From NCBI GenBank assembly GCA_913019975.1, contig CAJWBH010000017.1, positions 1 to 64,000 on the forward strand: DNA of 64,000 nt, written 5' to 3'. The number at the start of each line of letters is the position of its first letter. Within the stretch, counting starts at the first letter, position 1. The stretch comes from Thalassolituus maritimus (lineage in GTDB: Bacteria; Pseudomonadota; Gammaproteobacteria; Pseudomonadales; Oceanobacteraceae). A program made the translations under genes and the position numbers. Shown in pieces: positions 34,782 to 44,345 of the stretch. The notes beneath the pieces are model-generated. The model searched no databases, was not told the origin of the DNA, and saw nothing but the letters and a program-made list of their open reading frames with translations.

Positions 34782-35903
34782 TTATCCGCGCTTCAGCCAG
34801 GCCGCCGGGTCTTGCGGTTGACCTTTATGACGAATCTCAAAGTAGAGGGCGGCGCTCTGTTGTCCGCCGCTTTTCCCGGCGGTCGCAATAATTTCACCAC
34901 CATTTACCCAGCTGCCAACGTCCCTGAGCAGAGTCTGATTGTGAGCATAAAGGCTGAGGTAGCCATCGCCGTGGTCAAGAATTAACAGCAGACCAAAGCC
35001 CCGGAGCCATTCAGAAAATACAACCCGGCCATGATGTATCGCGCGGATGTCTGCGCCTTCCCGTGTGCCTATCTTCCAGCCTTCCCAACGTGCATTGGGG
35101 CCATTGCGGTTGCCAAATGCAGCGAGCACAGGGCCGGCAAGTGGTCGGGGGAGCTTGCCGCGCATCTTACGGAACGGCACTTCATCGTTATGTCGCGGGC
35201 TGTTACTGACCAGTGTTTCAACTTCGGCCAGCAGGGATTCGAGGCGTTTTCGGTCAGCTTCTCGCTGTTTCAGACGTTCACTTTCGCTGCTCATCTGGCG
35301 ATCAAGCTTAGCGAGCAGAGTCTGTTGCTCTGCGCGGCGCGTCTCGAGTTGTTTGTTTTCCCGCGTCAGGCGCGCATCACTCTCGCGTAACTGAGCTTCC
35401 TGCTCTGCGATCAGGACTTCGAGGTTATCCAACCGGTTCAGTTCGGCGATGGTGTTACTGAGGTTTTCAAGGCGGGCACGGTTGAAATAACCGAAATAGC
35501 GGGTCATTCGTTGGTTCTGGGCTGGATCGTCCTGAGCGAGCCAGAAGCGTATGGCTGCCTCATCACCCATCTGTCGGGCAAGGCGTATCTGTTCACTTAA
35601 TAGTTTCTGATGGCGGTTACGGAGCTGACGAACCTGGGCCTGCTCCGCCTGAAGCTTTTTTAGGCGAATCTGCTCCTCACGCAAACGAGCGCGGGTAGCT
35701 TCTATCTCTTTGATCTGCGCGGCAATTTCCTGATCGGATTTGCGCAGGCGTTGTTGCAGCTCATCATGCTCTTCACGGGCTTCAGTGAGCCAACTTTGCA
35801 GCTTTTTGATTTCGGCTTTGATCTGATCCAGACGCGCCTGGTCATCAGCCTGAACGGTCAGGCTGATGATCATAGTCAGGATGACAACAACAGAACGTAG
35901 CAT
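34782..35903 (-). CDS. envC: Murein hydrolase activator EnvC
   Basis: A 373-residue periplasmic protein: a short signal peptide (LTVQADD), a long coiled coil (about residues 23-235, rich in EIKKLQ, EEQIRLKKLQAEQ) and a C-terminal LytM/M23 domain (GREGADIRAIHHGRVVFSEWLRGFGLLLILDHGDGYLSLYAH is its span, about residues 285-330). In the span the usual metal His pair is incomplete, as in EnvC, which activates amidases and is not itself a peptidase. It starts 17 bases after gpmI, an arrangement common in gammaproteobacteria. Confidence 0.93.
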   Translation of the reverse strand: MLRSVVVILTMIISLTVQADDQARLDQIKAEIKKLQSWLTEAREEHDELQQRLRKSDQEIAAQIKEIEATRARLREEQIRLKKLQAEQAQVRQLRNRHQKLLSEQIRLARQMGDEAAIRFWLAQDDPAQNQRMTRYFGYFNRARLENLSNTIAELNRLDNLEVLIAEQEAQLRESDARLTRENKQLETRRAEQQTLLAKLDRQMSSESERLKQREADRKRLESLLAEVETLVSNSPRHNDEVPFRKMRGKLPRPLAGPVLAAFGNRNGPNARWEGWKIGTREGADIRAIHHGRVVFSEWLRGFGLLLILDHGDGYLSLYAHNQTLLRDVGSWVNGGEIIATAGKSGGQQSAALYFEIRHKGQPQDPAAWLKRG

Positions 35904-35920
35904 GAGGTCGTAAGTCTGGA

Positions 35921-37456
35921 TTACCTGGTCAGTAGCGAAACACCGGTCATTTCAGCCGGTTGTTCGACGCCCATAATATCAAGAAGGGTAGGTGATACGT
36001 CACACAGGCGTCCGGTGTTCAGGCCACCTTCGGCACGGTTGTGGACGTGAATCAGATTCACTGGGCCGGTGGTGTGCTGAGTCATCGCCTGGCCATTTTC
36101 ATCCAACATCTGCTCGGCATTGCCGTGGTCGGCAGTAATCAGGCACTCGCCACCCACTTCCAGAATCGCGTCAGTTACTTTCTGCAGGCAGTCATCAATG
36201 CATTCCGCGGCTTTAACAGCAGCGTCGTAGACACCGGTGTGACCGACCATGTCGCCGTTTGCATAGTTACAGACGATCAGGTCGTAACCCCCATTTTTAA
36301 TGGCGTCTACCAGTTTTTCGGTGACTTCCGGTGCGCTCATTTCAGGTTGCAGGTCGTAAGTGGCAACATCTGGTGACTTCACCAGAATGCGGGTTTCGCC
36401 GTCGTACTCCTGCTCGCGACCGCCTGAGAAGAAGAAGGTCACGTGGGCGTATTTTTCTGTTTCAGCAATACGCAGTTGCTTCATGCCTTTGTCAGAAATG
36501 TATTCGCCAATGCCATTGACCAGCTTTTCCGGCGGAAAAGCACAGCTGGCTGGAATGTCAGCGGCGTACTCCGTCATCATGACGTAGTCGCACAGGGCCG
36601 GGTGAGCCTGGCGCTCAAAGCCTTTGAATTCATCACCTTCGACAAACGCGCGGGTGATTTCACGGGCGCGGTCTGGGCGGAAGTTAAAGCAGATGATGGC
36701 ATCGCCGTCTTCCACTTTGCCCGGCTGGTCGCCAATCACAGTGGCTTTAACAAACTCGTCGTTTTCGTCACGCTCGTAAGCGGCTTTCAACGCATCAACA
36801 CCTGTTGGTGCTGAGAATTCGGCCTGACCTAGTGTCATGGCGTTATAGCCTTGCTCGACACGGTCCCAGCGGTTATCACGGTCCATCGAGTAGAAGCGAC
36901 CAATCACAGTCGCAATGGCGGCGTTACCGAGTGTCGCGCAATGCGCTTCAATTTTGCTGAGCGACGGTTCGGCTGAGCGTGGTGGCATATCGCGGCCGTC
37001 GAGAATCGCGTGGATGCAGACCTTGCTGACACCTTTCTCTTTGGCCATATCAAGCAGGGCAATCAGGTGATCTTCGTGACTGTGAACACCGCCCGGCGAT
37101 AGCAGACCAAGCAGATGCACGGCCTTGCCTGTCTCTGCCGCTTTGTCCATCGCCGCTGCGAGAGCTGCGTTACTGGTCAGCTCGCCATCGCGGATAGTTT
37201 TGTTGATGCGAGTGTAGTTCTGATACACGATGCGACCAGCACCGAGGTTCATGTGGCCAACCTCAGAGTTACCCATCTGGCCATCCGGCAGGCCAACGGC
37301 CTCGCCTGAGGTCTGAATCAGAGCATTCGGGTATTCATTCAGAAGGCGATCCCAGGTTGGGGTATTCGCATTGGCAATGGCGTTGTTCGCGGTTTCTTCG
37401 CGGTAGCCCCAGCCATCAAGAATAATCAGGGCGGTCGGTTTTGGTCGCGTGGTCAT
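35921..37456 (-). CDS. gpmI: Cofactor-independent phosphoglycerate mutase
   Basis: A 511-residue glycolytic enzyme that interconverts 3- and 2-phosphoglycerate with two Mn ions. The phosphorylated serine is Ser64 in [16 protein letters not shown], and metal-binding blocks LIILDGWG and [12 protein letters not shown] are clear. Length is standard. It heads the gpmI-envC-ctpA-deacetylase run. The divergent 174-base gap with the rhodanese gene holds its promoter and a perfect inverted repeat. Confidence 0.97.
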   Translation of the reverse strand: MTTRPKPTALIILDGWGYREETANNAIANANTPTWDRLLNEYPNALIQTSGEAVGLPDGQMGNSEVGHMNLGAGRIVYQNYTRINKTIRDGELTSNAALAAAMDKAAETGKAVHLLGLLSPGGVHSHEDHLIALLDMAKEKGVSKVCIHAILDGRDMPPRSAEPSLSKIEAHCATLGNAAIATVIGRFYSMDRDNRWDRVEQGYNAMTLGQAEFSAPTGVDALKAAYERDENDEFVKATVIGDQPGKVEDGDAIICFNFRPDRAREITRAFVEGDEFKGFERQAHPALCDYVMMTEYAADIPASCAFPPEKLVNGIGEYISDKGMKQLRIAETEKYAHVTFFFSGGREQEYDGETRILVKSPDVATYDLQPEMSAPEVTEKLVDAIKNGGYDLIVCNYANGDMVGHTGVYDAAVKAAECIDDCLQKVTDAILEVGGECLITADHGNAEQMLDENGQAMTQHTTGPVNLIHVHNRAEGGLNTGRLCDVSPTLLDIMGVEQPAEMTGVSLLTR

Positions 37457-37533
37457 GTCCGTACACTCAGAATTACAGCAAAACGGCAGTATACCTTACC
37501 CCCGTGCGACACTGAACAAAGCGCCCGCGAATA

Positions 37534-37557
37534 ATTGTCATATACAGGAATGACAAT
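37534..37557. repeat. Perfect inverted repeat in divergent promoter gap
   Basis: ATTGTCAT (37534-37541) and ATGACAAT (37550-37557) form a perfect 8-bp inverted repeat with an 8-base spacer between gpmI and the rhodanese gene. The AT-rich arms and central spacer look like an operator for a dimeric regulator rather than a terminator. The factor is unknown. Confidence 0.5.
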
Positions 37558-37630
37558 GCGTCGGCGGTGGAGGCACAGCGCCAGTGACGGTATACTCCGG
37601 CCTCCATATTGAAAGACAGTAGACAGGCTA

Positions 37631-38044
37631 ATGGATCAGTACATTGAATTTGTCGTAAATCACTGGTGGCTGGTAGGTATCTGGGCAGCGTTTCTGATCG
37701 CTTTGCTCTGGGATAACAACCGCCGCAACGGGCAGACTGTGTCCACCGCTGAAGCGACGACTATGATCAACCGCCAGAACGCATTGGTTCTGGACATCCG
37801 CGACAAGGCTGACTTCAAAGCAGGTCACCTTGTGAACGCGGTCAACATTCCGTATGCAAGCCTTGCTCAGCGCATGAATGAGTTGGATAAAGAACGCGAG
37901 CGTCCGATTGTACTGGTGTGCAAAACAGGCCAGACCGTCAGCATGGCGGGTAAAATGCTGCGTGAAAAAGGCTTCAACGCTGTACGTATGAAAGGCGGCA
38001 TGATGGAATGGAACAGCCAGAATCTGCCAGTCGTTAAGAATTAA
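37631..38044 (+). CDS. yibN: Membrane-anchored rhodanese-like protein
   Basis: A 137-residue protein with one N-terminal membrane helix (about residues 11-28) and a rhodanese domain. The active-site loop is LVCKTGQTVSMAG with catalytic Cys97, and the domain ends in the usual MKGGMMEWNSQNLPV. The gene pair with secB 20 bases downstream is conserved in gammaproteobacteria (yibN-secB), where YibN has been linked to the inner membrane and protein export. Sulfur-transfer activity is inferred. Confidence 0.9.
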   Translation: MDQYIEFVVNHWWLVGIWAAFLIALLWDNNRRNGQTVSTAEATTMINRQNALVLDIRDKADFKAGHLVNAVNIPYASLAQRMNELDKERERPIVLVCKTGQTVSMAGKMLREKGFNAVRMKGGMMEWNSQNLPVVKN

Positions 38045-38064
38045 ATCTGATAAGGAACCAACCA

Positions 38065-38529
38065 ATGGCCGAAAATAAAGAACAGGCGCAGTTCGCTCTT
38101 CAGCGTATCTACACCAAAGACGTGTCATTCGAAGCACCTAACTCTCCAGTGGCATTTACCAAGCCGTGGAAGCCTGAAGTAAAGCTCGACCTGAATACCA
38201 ATGGTCGCAAAGTCGATGAACAGCACTACGAAGTTACTGTAAAAGTGACTGTGACTGCAAAGAACGACGGCGACACCGCGTTTCTGGTTGAACTGGTACA
38301 GTGTGGCCTCTTCGTTGTGGCGAATATTCCAGAACAGCAGATGGGCCCGATGCTGGGTGCTATGTGCCCTAATATTCTGTTCCCGTATCTGCGCGAAAAC
38401 GTCGATAACCTGGTTGTCAAAGGCGGTTTCCCTGCGCTGATGCTGGCGCCGATCAACTTTGACGCCCTGTATCAGCAGCGTGTTAAAGAAGCACAGGCCC
38501 AGCAGGCTGGCGAACAGCCAACGCATTAA
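38065..38529 (+). CDS. secB: Protein-export chaperone SecB
   Basis: A 154-residue cytosolic tetrameric chaperone that keeps preproteins unfolded and hands them to SecA. The FALQRIYTKDVSFEAPNSP start, CGLFVVANIP segment and LMLAPINFDALY C-terminal block are diagnostic. A strong bidirectional terminator follows 15 bases after the stop. Confidence 0.97.
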   Translation: MAENKEQAQFALQRIYTKDVSFEAPNSPVAFTKPWKPEVKLDLNTNGRKVDEQHYEVTVKVTVTAKNDGDTAFLVELVQCGLFVVANIPEQQMGPMLGAMCPNILFPYLRENVDNLVVKGGFPALMLAPINFDALYQQRVKEAQAQQAGEQPTH

Positions 38530-38544
38530 TAATGCTGCTTCAAC

Positions 38545-38573
38545 AAAAACGCCCCGAAGATCGGGGCGTTTTT
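38545..38573. terminator. Bidirectional terminator after secB
   Basis: A perfect 13-bp stem (AAAAACGCCCCGA/TCGGGGCGTTTTT) with a 3-base loop lies between the convergent secB and trmL genes, with T-runs on both strands. Confidence 0.93.
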
Positions 38574-38599
38574 GTATCTGTAAGACTCTCACTTCTGGC

Positions 38600-39064
38600 T
38601 TATTGTCCACCCTCATAGCCAAGCTGGCGCCAGGCCTCATAGACCATGACTGCAACGGCATTCGACAGGTTCATACTGCGGCTGTGTGACAGCATGGGCA
38701 GACGCAGCCAGTCTTTTTCTGGAATCGTCAGCCTTACATCCTCGGGCAGGCCTCGGGTTTCTGGCCCGAACATCAGATAATCCCCCTTGGTGAAAGCAAC
38801 ATCAGAATGACGGGTCTTACCTTTTGTAGTCAGAGCGAAGAGGCGTTGTGGATGTTCGCAATCAACAAACGCTTCGTAGTCTTTGTGTATCTCCACGCTC
38901 GCCCACTCGCTGTAATCCAGACCCGCCCGGCGCAATGCTTTCTCTTCCATGTCAAAGCCCAGGGGCTCAATAAGGTGCAGATGACAGCCTGTGTTAGCGC
39001 ACAGACGAATGATATTGCCCGTGTTGGGTGGAATCTCTGGCTCGAAAAGAACGATATGAAACAC
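38600..39064 (-). CDS. trmL: tRNA (cytidine/uridine-34 2'-O)-methyltransferase
   Basis: A SPOUT-family methyltransferase that modifies the wobble ribose of tRNA(Leu). With a GTG start at 39064 it has 154 residues and begins [20 protein letters not shown], the standard TrmL opening. The knot region holds [11 protein letters not shown] and [18 protein letters not shown]. The longer ORF up to 39133 adds residues without family character. It is divergent from the MSHA pilus operon. Confidence 0.92.
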   Translation of the reverse strand: MFHIVLFEPEIPPNTGNIIRLCANTGCHLHLIEPLGFDMEEKALRRAGLDYSEWASVEIHKDYEAFVDCEHPQRLFALTTKGKTRHSDVAFTKGDYLMFGPETRGLPEDVRLTIPEKDWLRLPMLSHSRSMNLSNAVAVMVYEAWRQLGYEGGQ

Positions 39065-39244
39065 GCTGGATATCCGGAAGTAGGGGTGGTGCACTCGACG
39101 CACTAAAATAGAAATCTTATTGCTTTGGGCCACTTTCTGGGTCGGCTCGGGGTCATTATAGTCAGGCGTGTCGTCTCAGACCATCGCTTTTCCCACCATG
39201 GTCTACACTCAGATTCAGTAAGTTGAATTTGTGTGAGGGTTGCC

Positions 39245-40189
39245 ATGCAGCTGCCGTGGCTGAAACAACGTCGAACCGCGCAGGGATGTCTGGGAATAGA
39301 GATCAATCATGGTCGTGCCTGGGCAGTACACCGCACTCAGCGTGGGGTCGTCTCCAGCTATATCGCAGAGGCTGATGAGTCAGGCTTTGCTGAATTGTCC
39401 GAATGGATCGAAGCTCAGGGGTTAGCAGGTTCGCCGACCGTGGTCTGCATGGATAGCGAACGCTATGACTTGCAGCTAGTGGATGCACCCCCAGTTGCAC
39501 CGGAAGAGCTGACAGATGCGCTGAGCTTTCGTATCGACGAGCTGGTCGGAGCGCCTGCCGCCGATAAGGTGTTGCAGGCATTTCCTCTTCCCGGCGATGC
39601 GTATCGTGGGCGAATGAGCATGGCGTTTGCCGCGATTACCGACAGGGCATATCTGCAGGAGATCGTTGAATTCTGCCGTGACAGCAATCTGCAGTTAGAG
39701 CAGATCATTATCAACGAGTTGGCGGTTCTGAATCTTCTGGCAAGTATTGAGCCCGAGGACAGCGTCGCTGTCGTGCGCCTCGAAGGTAATAGCGGTGTCA
39801 TTTATCTCTACCGTGACGGAGCACTCTACTTCACTCGTCAGATTTCTCTGGGAACCGACGATCTGGGCCTCAGTTCGCTTAATGTCGAAGAGGGTGGGTT
39901 GAGTATGCAGCCAAACAGCCGCATTGATGTGCTTGCCCTTGAGCTGCAACGCTCGATGGACTATTTCGAAAGTCAGCTGGGGCTGGGTGCAGTTTCTCAG
40001 TTGTGGATGCTGAAGTCTGATCTTGTCGATGTGACCGATGCCTTGGGTGAACTTGAGGAGCGTGTGAATACGCCCGTCCGCCTGATGTCGCTGGAAAGCT
40101 CCTTTAACCGTCAGGAAGATGACCGCCCACTCACGGCGTCTCTGGCCGTTGCACTCGGAGGGGCGCTTAGCTATGAGCTGGGAAATTAA
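39245..40189 (+). CDS. mshI: MSHA biogenesis protein MshI (PilM-like)
   Basis: First gene of the pilus operon. A 314-residue cytosolic protein with a PilM/actin-like fold (CLGIEINHGRAWAV, then CMDSERYDLQLVDAPPV and EGNSGVIYLYRDGALYFTRQI). It should form the inner-membrane assembly platform with the PilN- and PilO-like proteins encoded next. The ATG at 39245 has a GAGGG ribosome-binding site; the GTG at 39233 is rejected. Its end overlaps the next gene by 17 bases. No mshH/csrD-like gene lies upstream; the neighbour is trmL. Confidence 0.9.
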   Translation: MQLPWLKQRRTAQGCLGIEINHGRAWAVHRTQRGVVSSYIAEADESGFAELSEWIEAQGLAGSPTVVCMDSERYDLQLVDAPPVAPEELTDALSFRIDELVGAPAADKVLQAFPLPGDAYRGRMSMAFAAITDRAYLQEIVEFCRDSNLQLEQIIINELAVLNLLASIEPEDSVAVVRLEGNSGVIYLYRDGALYFTRQISLGTDDLGLSSLNVEEGGLSMQPNSRIDVLALELQRSMDYFESQLGLGAVSQLWMLKSDLVDVTDALGELEERVNTPVRLMSLESSFNRQEDDRPLTASLAVALGGALSYELGN

Positions 40190-40859
40190 ACAACGGGTCA
40201 ATTTCTATCTGGACGAGTTCCAGCCTCCTAAGATCCCTGGTGATCTGAAGATGATTCTGATTGGTGCTGGCTTGCATGTTGGCATTGCGGTCGTTGTTCT
40301 TCTCGGTCTGGTGATCAACTGGTACTGGCAGGGGCACCGTCTGGAAGGCATGCAGGAGCGTCAGGCCATTGTTGAGCAGCAGGTTGCCAATATTGAAAGT
40401 GAGCGTCCGCCGCTCAAATTGGATGATGCTCTCGTCGCCCAGCGTGCCAAACTCCGCGAAGATCTTGAAAGCAGTCAGCGAATTCTGCGCTATCTGACTC
40501 AACAGGAACTCGACAGCAGCACGTCATTCACCACCATGGTGAAAGAGTTAGGGGATCAGGATGTCCGAGGAGTCTGGCTCAAGAGTTTCGCCTTCTACGA
40601 CGAGGGGCGTCACATCAATATCTCAGGCTTTACCGATGATCCGGCGAAAATCTCTCGTTACGTTTCTGACCTTCTCAAACGCAGCGGTTTTTCTGAGCAG
40701 GCATTCCGTTTCGTTGACGTCCGTAAACAGGAAGATAGCCGTTGGTTGACGTTCAAGCTGGATACCCGTCCACGTGAAAAAGAAAAGCCGGCGGAGCCTC
40801 GTAATGCGGCGCTGACGTCTGCCGAGTTGATGCGTCGTGCACGGGAGGATGTCCTGTGA
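40173..40859 (+). CDS. PilN-like MSHA assembly protein (MshI2 type)
   Basis: A 228-residue bitopic protein starting MSWEIKQRVNFYLDEFQPP, with one membrane helix (about residues 32-52) and a periplasmic coiled coil (MQERQAIVEQQVANIESE) before a small globular domain. This is the PilN layout. It lies between the PilM- and PilO-like genes and overlaps both (17 and 4 bases), which indicates tight translational coupling. It probably corresponds to the protein called MshI2 in some genomes. The start at 40173 has GGAGGGGCG upstream. Confidence 0.85.
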   Translation: MSWEIKQRVNFYLDEFQPPKIPGDLKMILIGAGLHVGIAVVVLLGLVINWYWQGHRLEGMQERQAIVEQQVANIESERPPLKLDDALVAQRAKLREDLESSQRILRYLTQQELDSSTSFTTMVKELGDQDVRGVWLKSFAFYDEGRHINISGFTDDPAKISRYVSDLLKRSGFSEQAFRFVDVRKQEDSRWLTFKLDTRPREKEKPAEPRNAALTSAELMRRAREDVL

Positions 40860-41521
40860 AGATAATCTGGTGGAAAGACCCTCGTATTGTCTCAGGGCTG
40901 GAAAAGTATCGTGACTTGAGTGCCCGAGAGAGAAAGCTCGTACTGATCACAGCGCATGTCGTCATTGCGGCTGTCGTTCTGTTTTTTATCGCAGCTCCCA
41001 TCTGGACGACGGCGCTGAATGAGCGCCAGCAAGCGAACGAACTTGAGTCTAACGCTTTGCGCCTGGAGGCTCATTTGCAGCGTTTACGCAGTACCCCTGT
41101 GCTTGACCCGAATGACGCCGTGCGCGATGACATAGAAAAAGTTCTGGGTCAGAAAGACGTCGTAGATGAGCGGATTCAGAGTCTTACCGATACCCTGGTC
41201 GCCCCTGAAAATATGCCATCGGTACTGGAATCGATGATGACTCAGGACACCCGACTCAAGCTGATCAGTCTCGAGAATAGTGAGGGCGAGAGCATCGCGC
41301 TCGGCTCTGAATACAGTGACGTCGACCTTTACCGCCATGGCATGAAAATTCGCATGTCCGCTGACTACCCGTCGCTGATGAGTTATCTGCAACGTCTGGA
41401 TTCGATGCCATGGAAACTCTACTGGCAGTCGCTTGACTACACGGTTGAAAACTACCCCAGCGGTGAGCTTTATCTTGAAGTCTTTACCCTCAGTACCCGT
41501 GAGGAGATTCTCAGTGATTAG
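40856..41521 (+). CDS. mshJ: MSHA biogenesis protein MshJ (PilO-like)
   Basis: A 221-residue inner-membrane protein with one helix (LVLITAHVVIAAVVLFFIAA, about residues 27-48), a coiled coil and a periplasmic ferredoxin-like domain (RHGMKIRMSADYPSLMSYLQRLDSMPWKLYW spans its core). It pairs with the PilN-like protein in the assembly platform. Overlaps of 4 and 8 bases with its neighbours support co-translation. Confidence 0.88.
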   Translation: MKIIWWKDPRIVSGLEKYRDLSARERKLVLITAHVVIAAVVLFFIAAPIWTTALNERQQANELESNALRLEAHLQRLRSTPVLDPNDAVRDDIEKVLGQKDVVDERIQSLTDTLVAPENMPSVLESMMTQDTRLKLISLENSEGESIALGSEYSDVDLYRHGMKIRMSADYPSLMSYLQRLDSMPWKLYWQSLDYTVENYPSGELYLEVFTLSTREEILSD

Positions 41522-41837
41522 ATCAGTCGTTATGGCGCTTTGCCTGAGCGGACTTTTCCTGAATGCGATGGCGGCCAGTGATCCGATGAAGCCGCCACAG
41601 TTCGCTCCTGCAGCGGTTGAGCAATCAGCAGTAAAGAGAACAAGCTTTACGCTACAACAGATAAAAATGAGTCAGAACGGAGCGTCTGCGGTAATTAACG
41701 GCAACTTAGTGAAAGAGGGCGATATCGTTTCCGGTGCCCGGGTTGTGAAAATTACATCAGGCAAAGTTGTTCTGAAATACAGGCAGAAACTTAAAACACT
41801 GTCTTTACTTAGTAATACGAAACATTCTGGTAAGTAG
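41514..41837 (+). CDS. mshK: MSHA biogenesis protein MshK (PilP-like)
   Basis: A 107-residue exported protein. The GTG start at 41514 lies within the end of mshJ with GAGGAG upstream, and gives a clean signal peptide (VVMALCLSGLFLNAMAA). The mature part DPMKPP...FTLQQIKMSQNGASAVINGNLVKEGD has the short HR-domain-like beta-fold of PilP/GspC proteins that link the inner platform to the secretin. The longer frame up to 41433 is rejected because its added N-terminus is not a signal peptide. Confidence 0.85.
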   Translation: MIRSVVMALCLSGLFLNAMAASDPMKPPQFAPAAVEQSAVKRTSFTLQQIKMSQNGASAVINGNLVKEGDIVSGARVVKITSGKVVLKYRQKLKTLSLLSNTKHSGK

Positions 41838-41838
41838 G

Positions 41839-43452
41839 ATGCAGACTGTGAAAATATTTAGAAATACAAGGTTCGACCGAGCTGCTGTGATTGTTGCCAG
41901 CCTGCTTATGGCGTCATGCGCGACGACCTATACGCAGAAGCAGACAGATCAGAAAGCAGAGCGACCAGCTGCACCAAAGAAATTGCTCGAAGCAGATGCT
42001 CCTATGCTGGCTGGCCTGGACCCGAAAAGCCTGATGCCAGAAATCGCCTTGCCAGAAAAAGCTGAAGAGCGTTTTGATGTCACTGCCAATCAGGTGCCTG
42101 CGCCGGCATTCTTCAACAGCCTGGTCGAAGGTACTGGGATGAATATGATTGTTCATCCGGATGTCAGCGGCAAAATCTCTTTAAACCTTAAAGACGTAAC
42201 TGTCCGTGAAGCCCTGATGGCTGTTCGTGATATTTACGGGTACGACTTTAATGAATCTGGATATGGCGTGCAGATTCTTCCTAAGGCTGCGCAAACCCGC
42301 ATATTTCCGATTAACTACCTAAATGTCATGCGTTCAGGCCGTTCAGGTATGAAGGTCAGTAGTGGTATGACCAGTTCTGACGCAGAGAACAGCGGAGCAG
42401 CGACCTCTGTGTTCGGCGAGTACGACGGTAATCAGACTAATTCCTCAGAAGTAGAGACACTGACCGGCTCTGAATTCTGGAAAGACCTGCGTTCGACACT
42501 GTCTCTTATGATGGCTTCAGAGGAAGGTGCCTCCGTCGTCGTTGATGCGCATGCTGGCCTTGTCATTGCTCGTGCAATGCCTGGAACACTGACTCAGGTT
42601 CAGAAATACCTGGAGCAGGCTGAGCTGACTGTACAGAAGCAAGTTCTGATCGAAGCAAAAATAGTAGAAGTCACACTCAGTGACGGTTACCAGAGTGGTA
42701 TTAACTGGAATACGATTGCGGCACAGACGGGAAAGAATGACGTCTGGGCAACACAAACCTCAACTGCTTTAAATGACCCGAATGAATTGGCTGGTATTTT
42801 CAGTCTCAATATCGATGCAGGTAACTTTGCCGGTGCCCTGAGCCTTCTGGAAACACAAGGTGATGTCGAGGTACTTTCTAGTCCACGTATCGCCACCGTC
42901 AATAATCAGAAAGCAGTGATCAAAGTCGGTAACGACGAATATTTTGTTACCGACGTGACCCGCACAACGACGGCAACGGTAACAGGCACCTCGGATACTC
43001 CTGAAATTGAGCTGACGCCATTTTTCTCGGGTATTGCTCTCGATGTGACCCCACAGATTGGTGATGACGAAGACATTACCCTGCACGTTCATCCGAGCGT
43101 GACAGAAGTCGAGGAAAAACAGAAACGTATCCAGCTGAACGATGATGAATATTCGTTGCCGGTCGCAGCCAGTACCGTTCGCGAGACAGATTCTATTGTT
43201 CGTGCCCGCTCAGGCCAGATCGTTGTTATTGGCGGACTGATGCAGAACAAGTCAAACGATGTTGTGCACAAGGTACCGGTACTGGGAGATATTCCTGTGC
43301 TGGGTGCATTGTTCCGTCAGACGCGCCGCGAGACAGTCCAGAGTGAACTGGTCATTCTTATTCAGCCCCGAATTATCGGTACACAGTTACCTGCGGAGCG
43401 TATAGAGCAGCTCAACAGCCGTTACTCTCGCGTGTTATTGCCGGAGTGGTGA
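41839..43452 (+). CDS. mshL: MSHA secretin MshL
   Basis: A 537-residue outer-membrane secretin that forms the exit pore of the pilus. It is a lipoprotein (lipobox MASC, Cys27) with an N-terminal secretin/TonB short domain (PAPAFFNSLVEGTGMNMIVHPDVSG), an N1-type domain and the C-terminal secretin core (VEVLSSPRIATVNNQKAVIKVG; RSGQIVVIGGLMQ; VPVLGDIPVLGALFRQ). A TSSDAENSGAATS linker is low complexity. It follows mshK directly. Confidence 0.95.
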   Translation: MQTVKIFRNTRFDRAAVIVASLLMASCATTYTQKQTDQKAERPAAPKKLLEADAPMLAGLDPKSLMPEIALPEKAEERFDVTANQVPAPAFFNSLVEGTGMNMIVHPDVSGKISLNLKDVTVREALMAVRDIYGYDFNESGYGVQILPKAAQTRIFPINYLNVMRSGRSGMKVSSGMTSSDAENSGAATSVFGEYDGNQTNSSEVETLTGSEFWKDLRSTLSLMMASEEGASVVVDAHAGLVIARAMPGTLTQVQKYLEQAELTVQKQVLIEAKIVEVTLSDGYQSGINWNTIAAQTGKNDVWATQTSTALNDPNELAGIFSLNIDAGNFAGALSLLETQGDVEVLSSPRIATVNNQKAVIKVGNDEYFVTDVTRTTTATVTGTSDTPEIELTPFFSGIALDVTPQIGDDEDITLHVHPSVTEVEEKQKRIQLNDDEYSLPVAASTVRETDSIVRARSGQIVVIGGLMQNKSNDVVHKVPVLGDIPVLGALFRQTRRETVQSELVILIQPRIIGTQLPAERIEQLNSRYSRVLLPEW

Positions 43453-43453
43453 G

Positions 43454-44335
43454 ATGGATGTTACTGAGATCAAGCAAGCTTGCGAGTCACATTATGGACT
43501 GAGTGACACCCCTTTCTCTTTGACGCCGGATACCGGATTTTACGTCGGCCTTGAGTCTCATGACGAAGCATTTGAAGCCGTTCAGTATGCACTGGCTGGC
43601 GGTGAAGGTTTTATCAAAGTCACTGGAGAAGTCGGCACTGGAAAAACATTGTTGTGTCGACGTCTTCTGAATCACCTTGAATCAGTTAACAGTGATACTG
43701 CTTATATTCCTAATCCGACGCTATCTCCCACAGCACTTTGGCTGGCAATCGGAGATGAACTCGGATTATCTGGCCACTCTAGACTGAGCCAGCTGAGGGC
43801 GGATATTCAGCGTTATCTTCTTAATATCGCTCAGGAAGGACGGCGCCTGGTCCTGGTCATTGACGAAGCCCAGTGTTTGCCAGCAGAAACGCTGGAGGCA
43901 TTAAGACTCATTTCCAACCTCGAAACAGAACGTCAGAAACTGGTCCAGATCGTTCTCTTCGGTCAGCCTGAATTAGACGACATCCTGAGTGAACAACGCT
44001 TCCGGCAACTGCGCCAGCGCATCACCACGTCCGCTCATATTGAAGCGTTACGTACGCCTGAGAGTGTCAGTCATTACCTGAATCACCGACTGGTCTGCGC
44101 AGGCTACCGTGGTGAGCCGCTGTTTACACGGGGGGCCGTTCGATTTTTATGGATCAGCAGCGGTGGTACACCGAGGCTGGTCAATGTTCTGGCCGCCAAA
44201 TGCTTGCTGGTGGCCTTCGGTCAGGGCAGTAAGGCCATCCATGCTCAGCATGTAGAAAAGGCGGCAGCAGACACTGAAAGTATTCAACAACCGATCGCAT
44301 GGCATGAACGTCTGAAACTCGTTATCGGGCTATAA
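43454..44335 (+). CDS. mshM: MSHA biogenesis ATPase MshM (ExeA-like)
   Basis: A 293-residue AAA+ ATPase of the ExeA/GspA type. Walker A is GEVGTGKT, Walker B LVLVIDEAQCLP, and a sensor-like segment RFRQLRQRITTSAHIEAL follows. ExeA proteins help the secretin insert through the cell wall; MshM lacks an obvious C-terminal peptidoglycan-binding domain. It starts 1 base after the mshL stop. Confidence 0.92.
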   Translation: MDVTEIKQACESHYGLSDTPFSLTPDTGFYVGLESHDEAFEAVQYALAGGEGFIKVTGEVGTGKTLLCRRLLNHLESVNSDTAYIPNPTLSPTALWLAIGDELGLSGHSRLSQLRADIQRYLLNIAQEGRRLVLVIDEAQCLPAETLEALRLISNLETERQKLVQIVLFGQPELDDILSEQRFRQLRQRITTSAHIEALRTPESVSHYLNHRLVCAGYRGEPLFTRGAVRFLWISSGGTPRLVNVLAAKCLLVAFGQGSKAIHAQHVEKAAADTESIQQPIAWHERLKLVIGL

Positions 44336-44345
44336 GGAGCGAACT

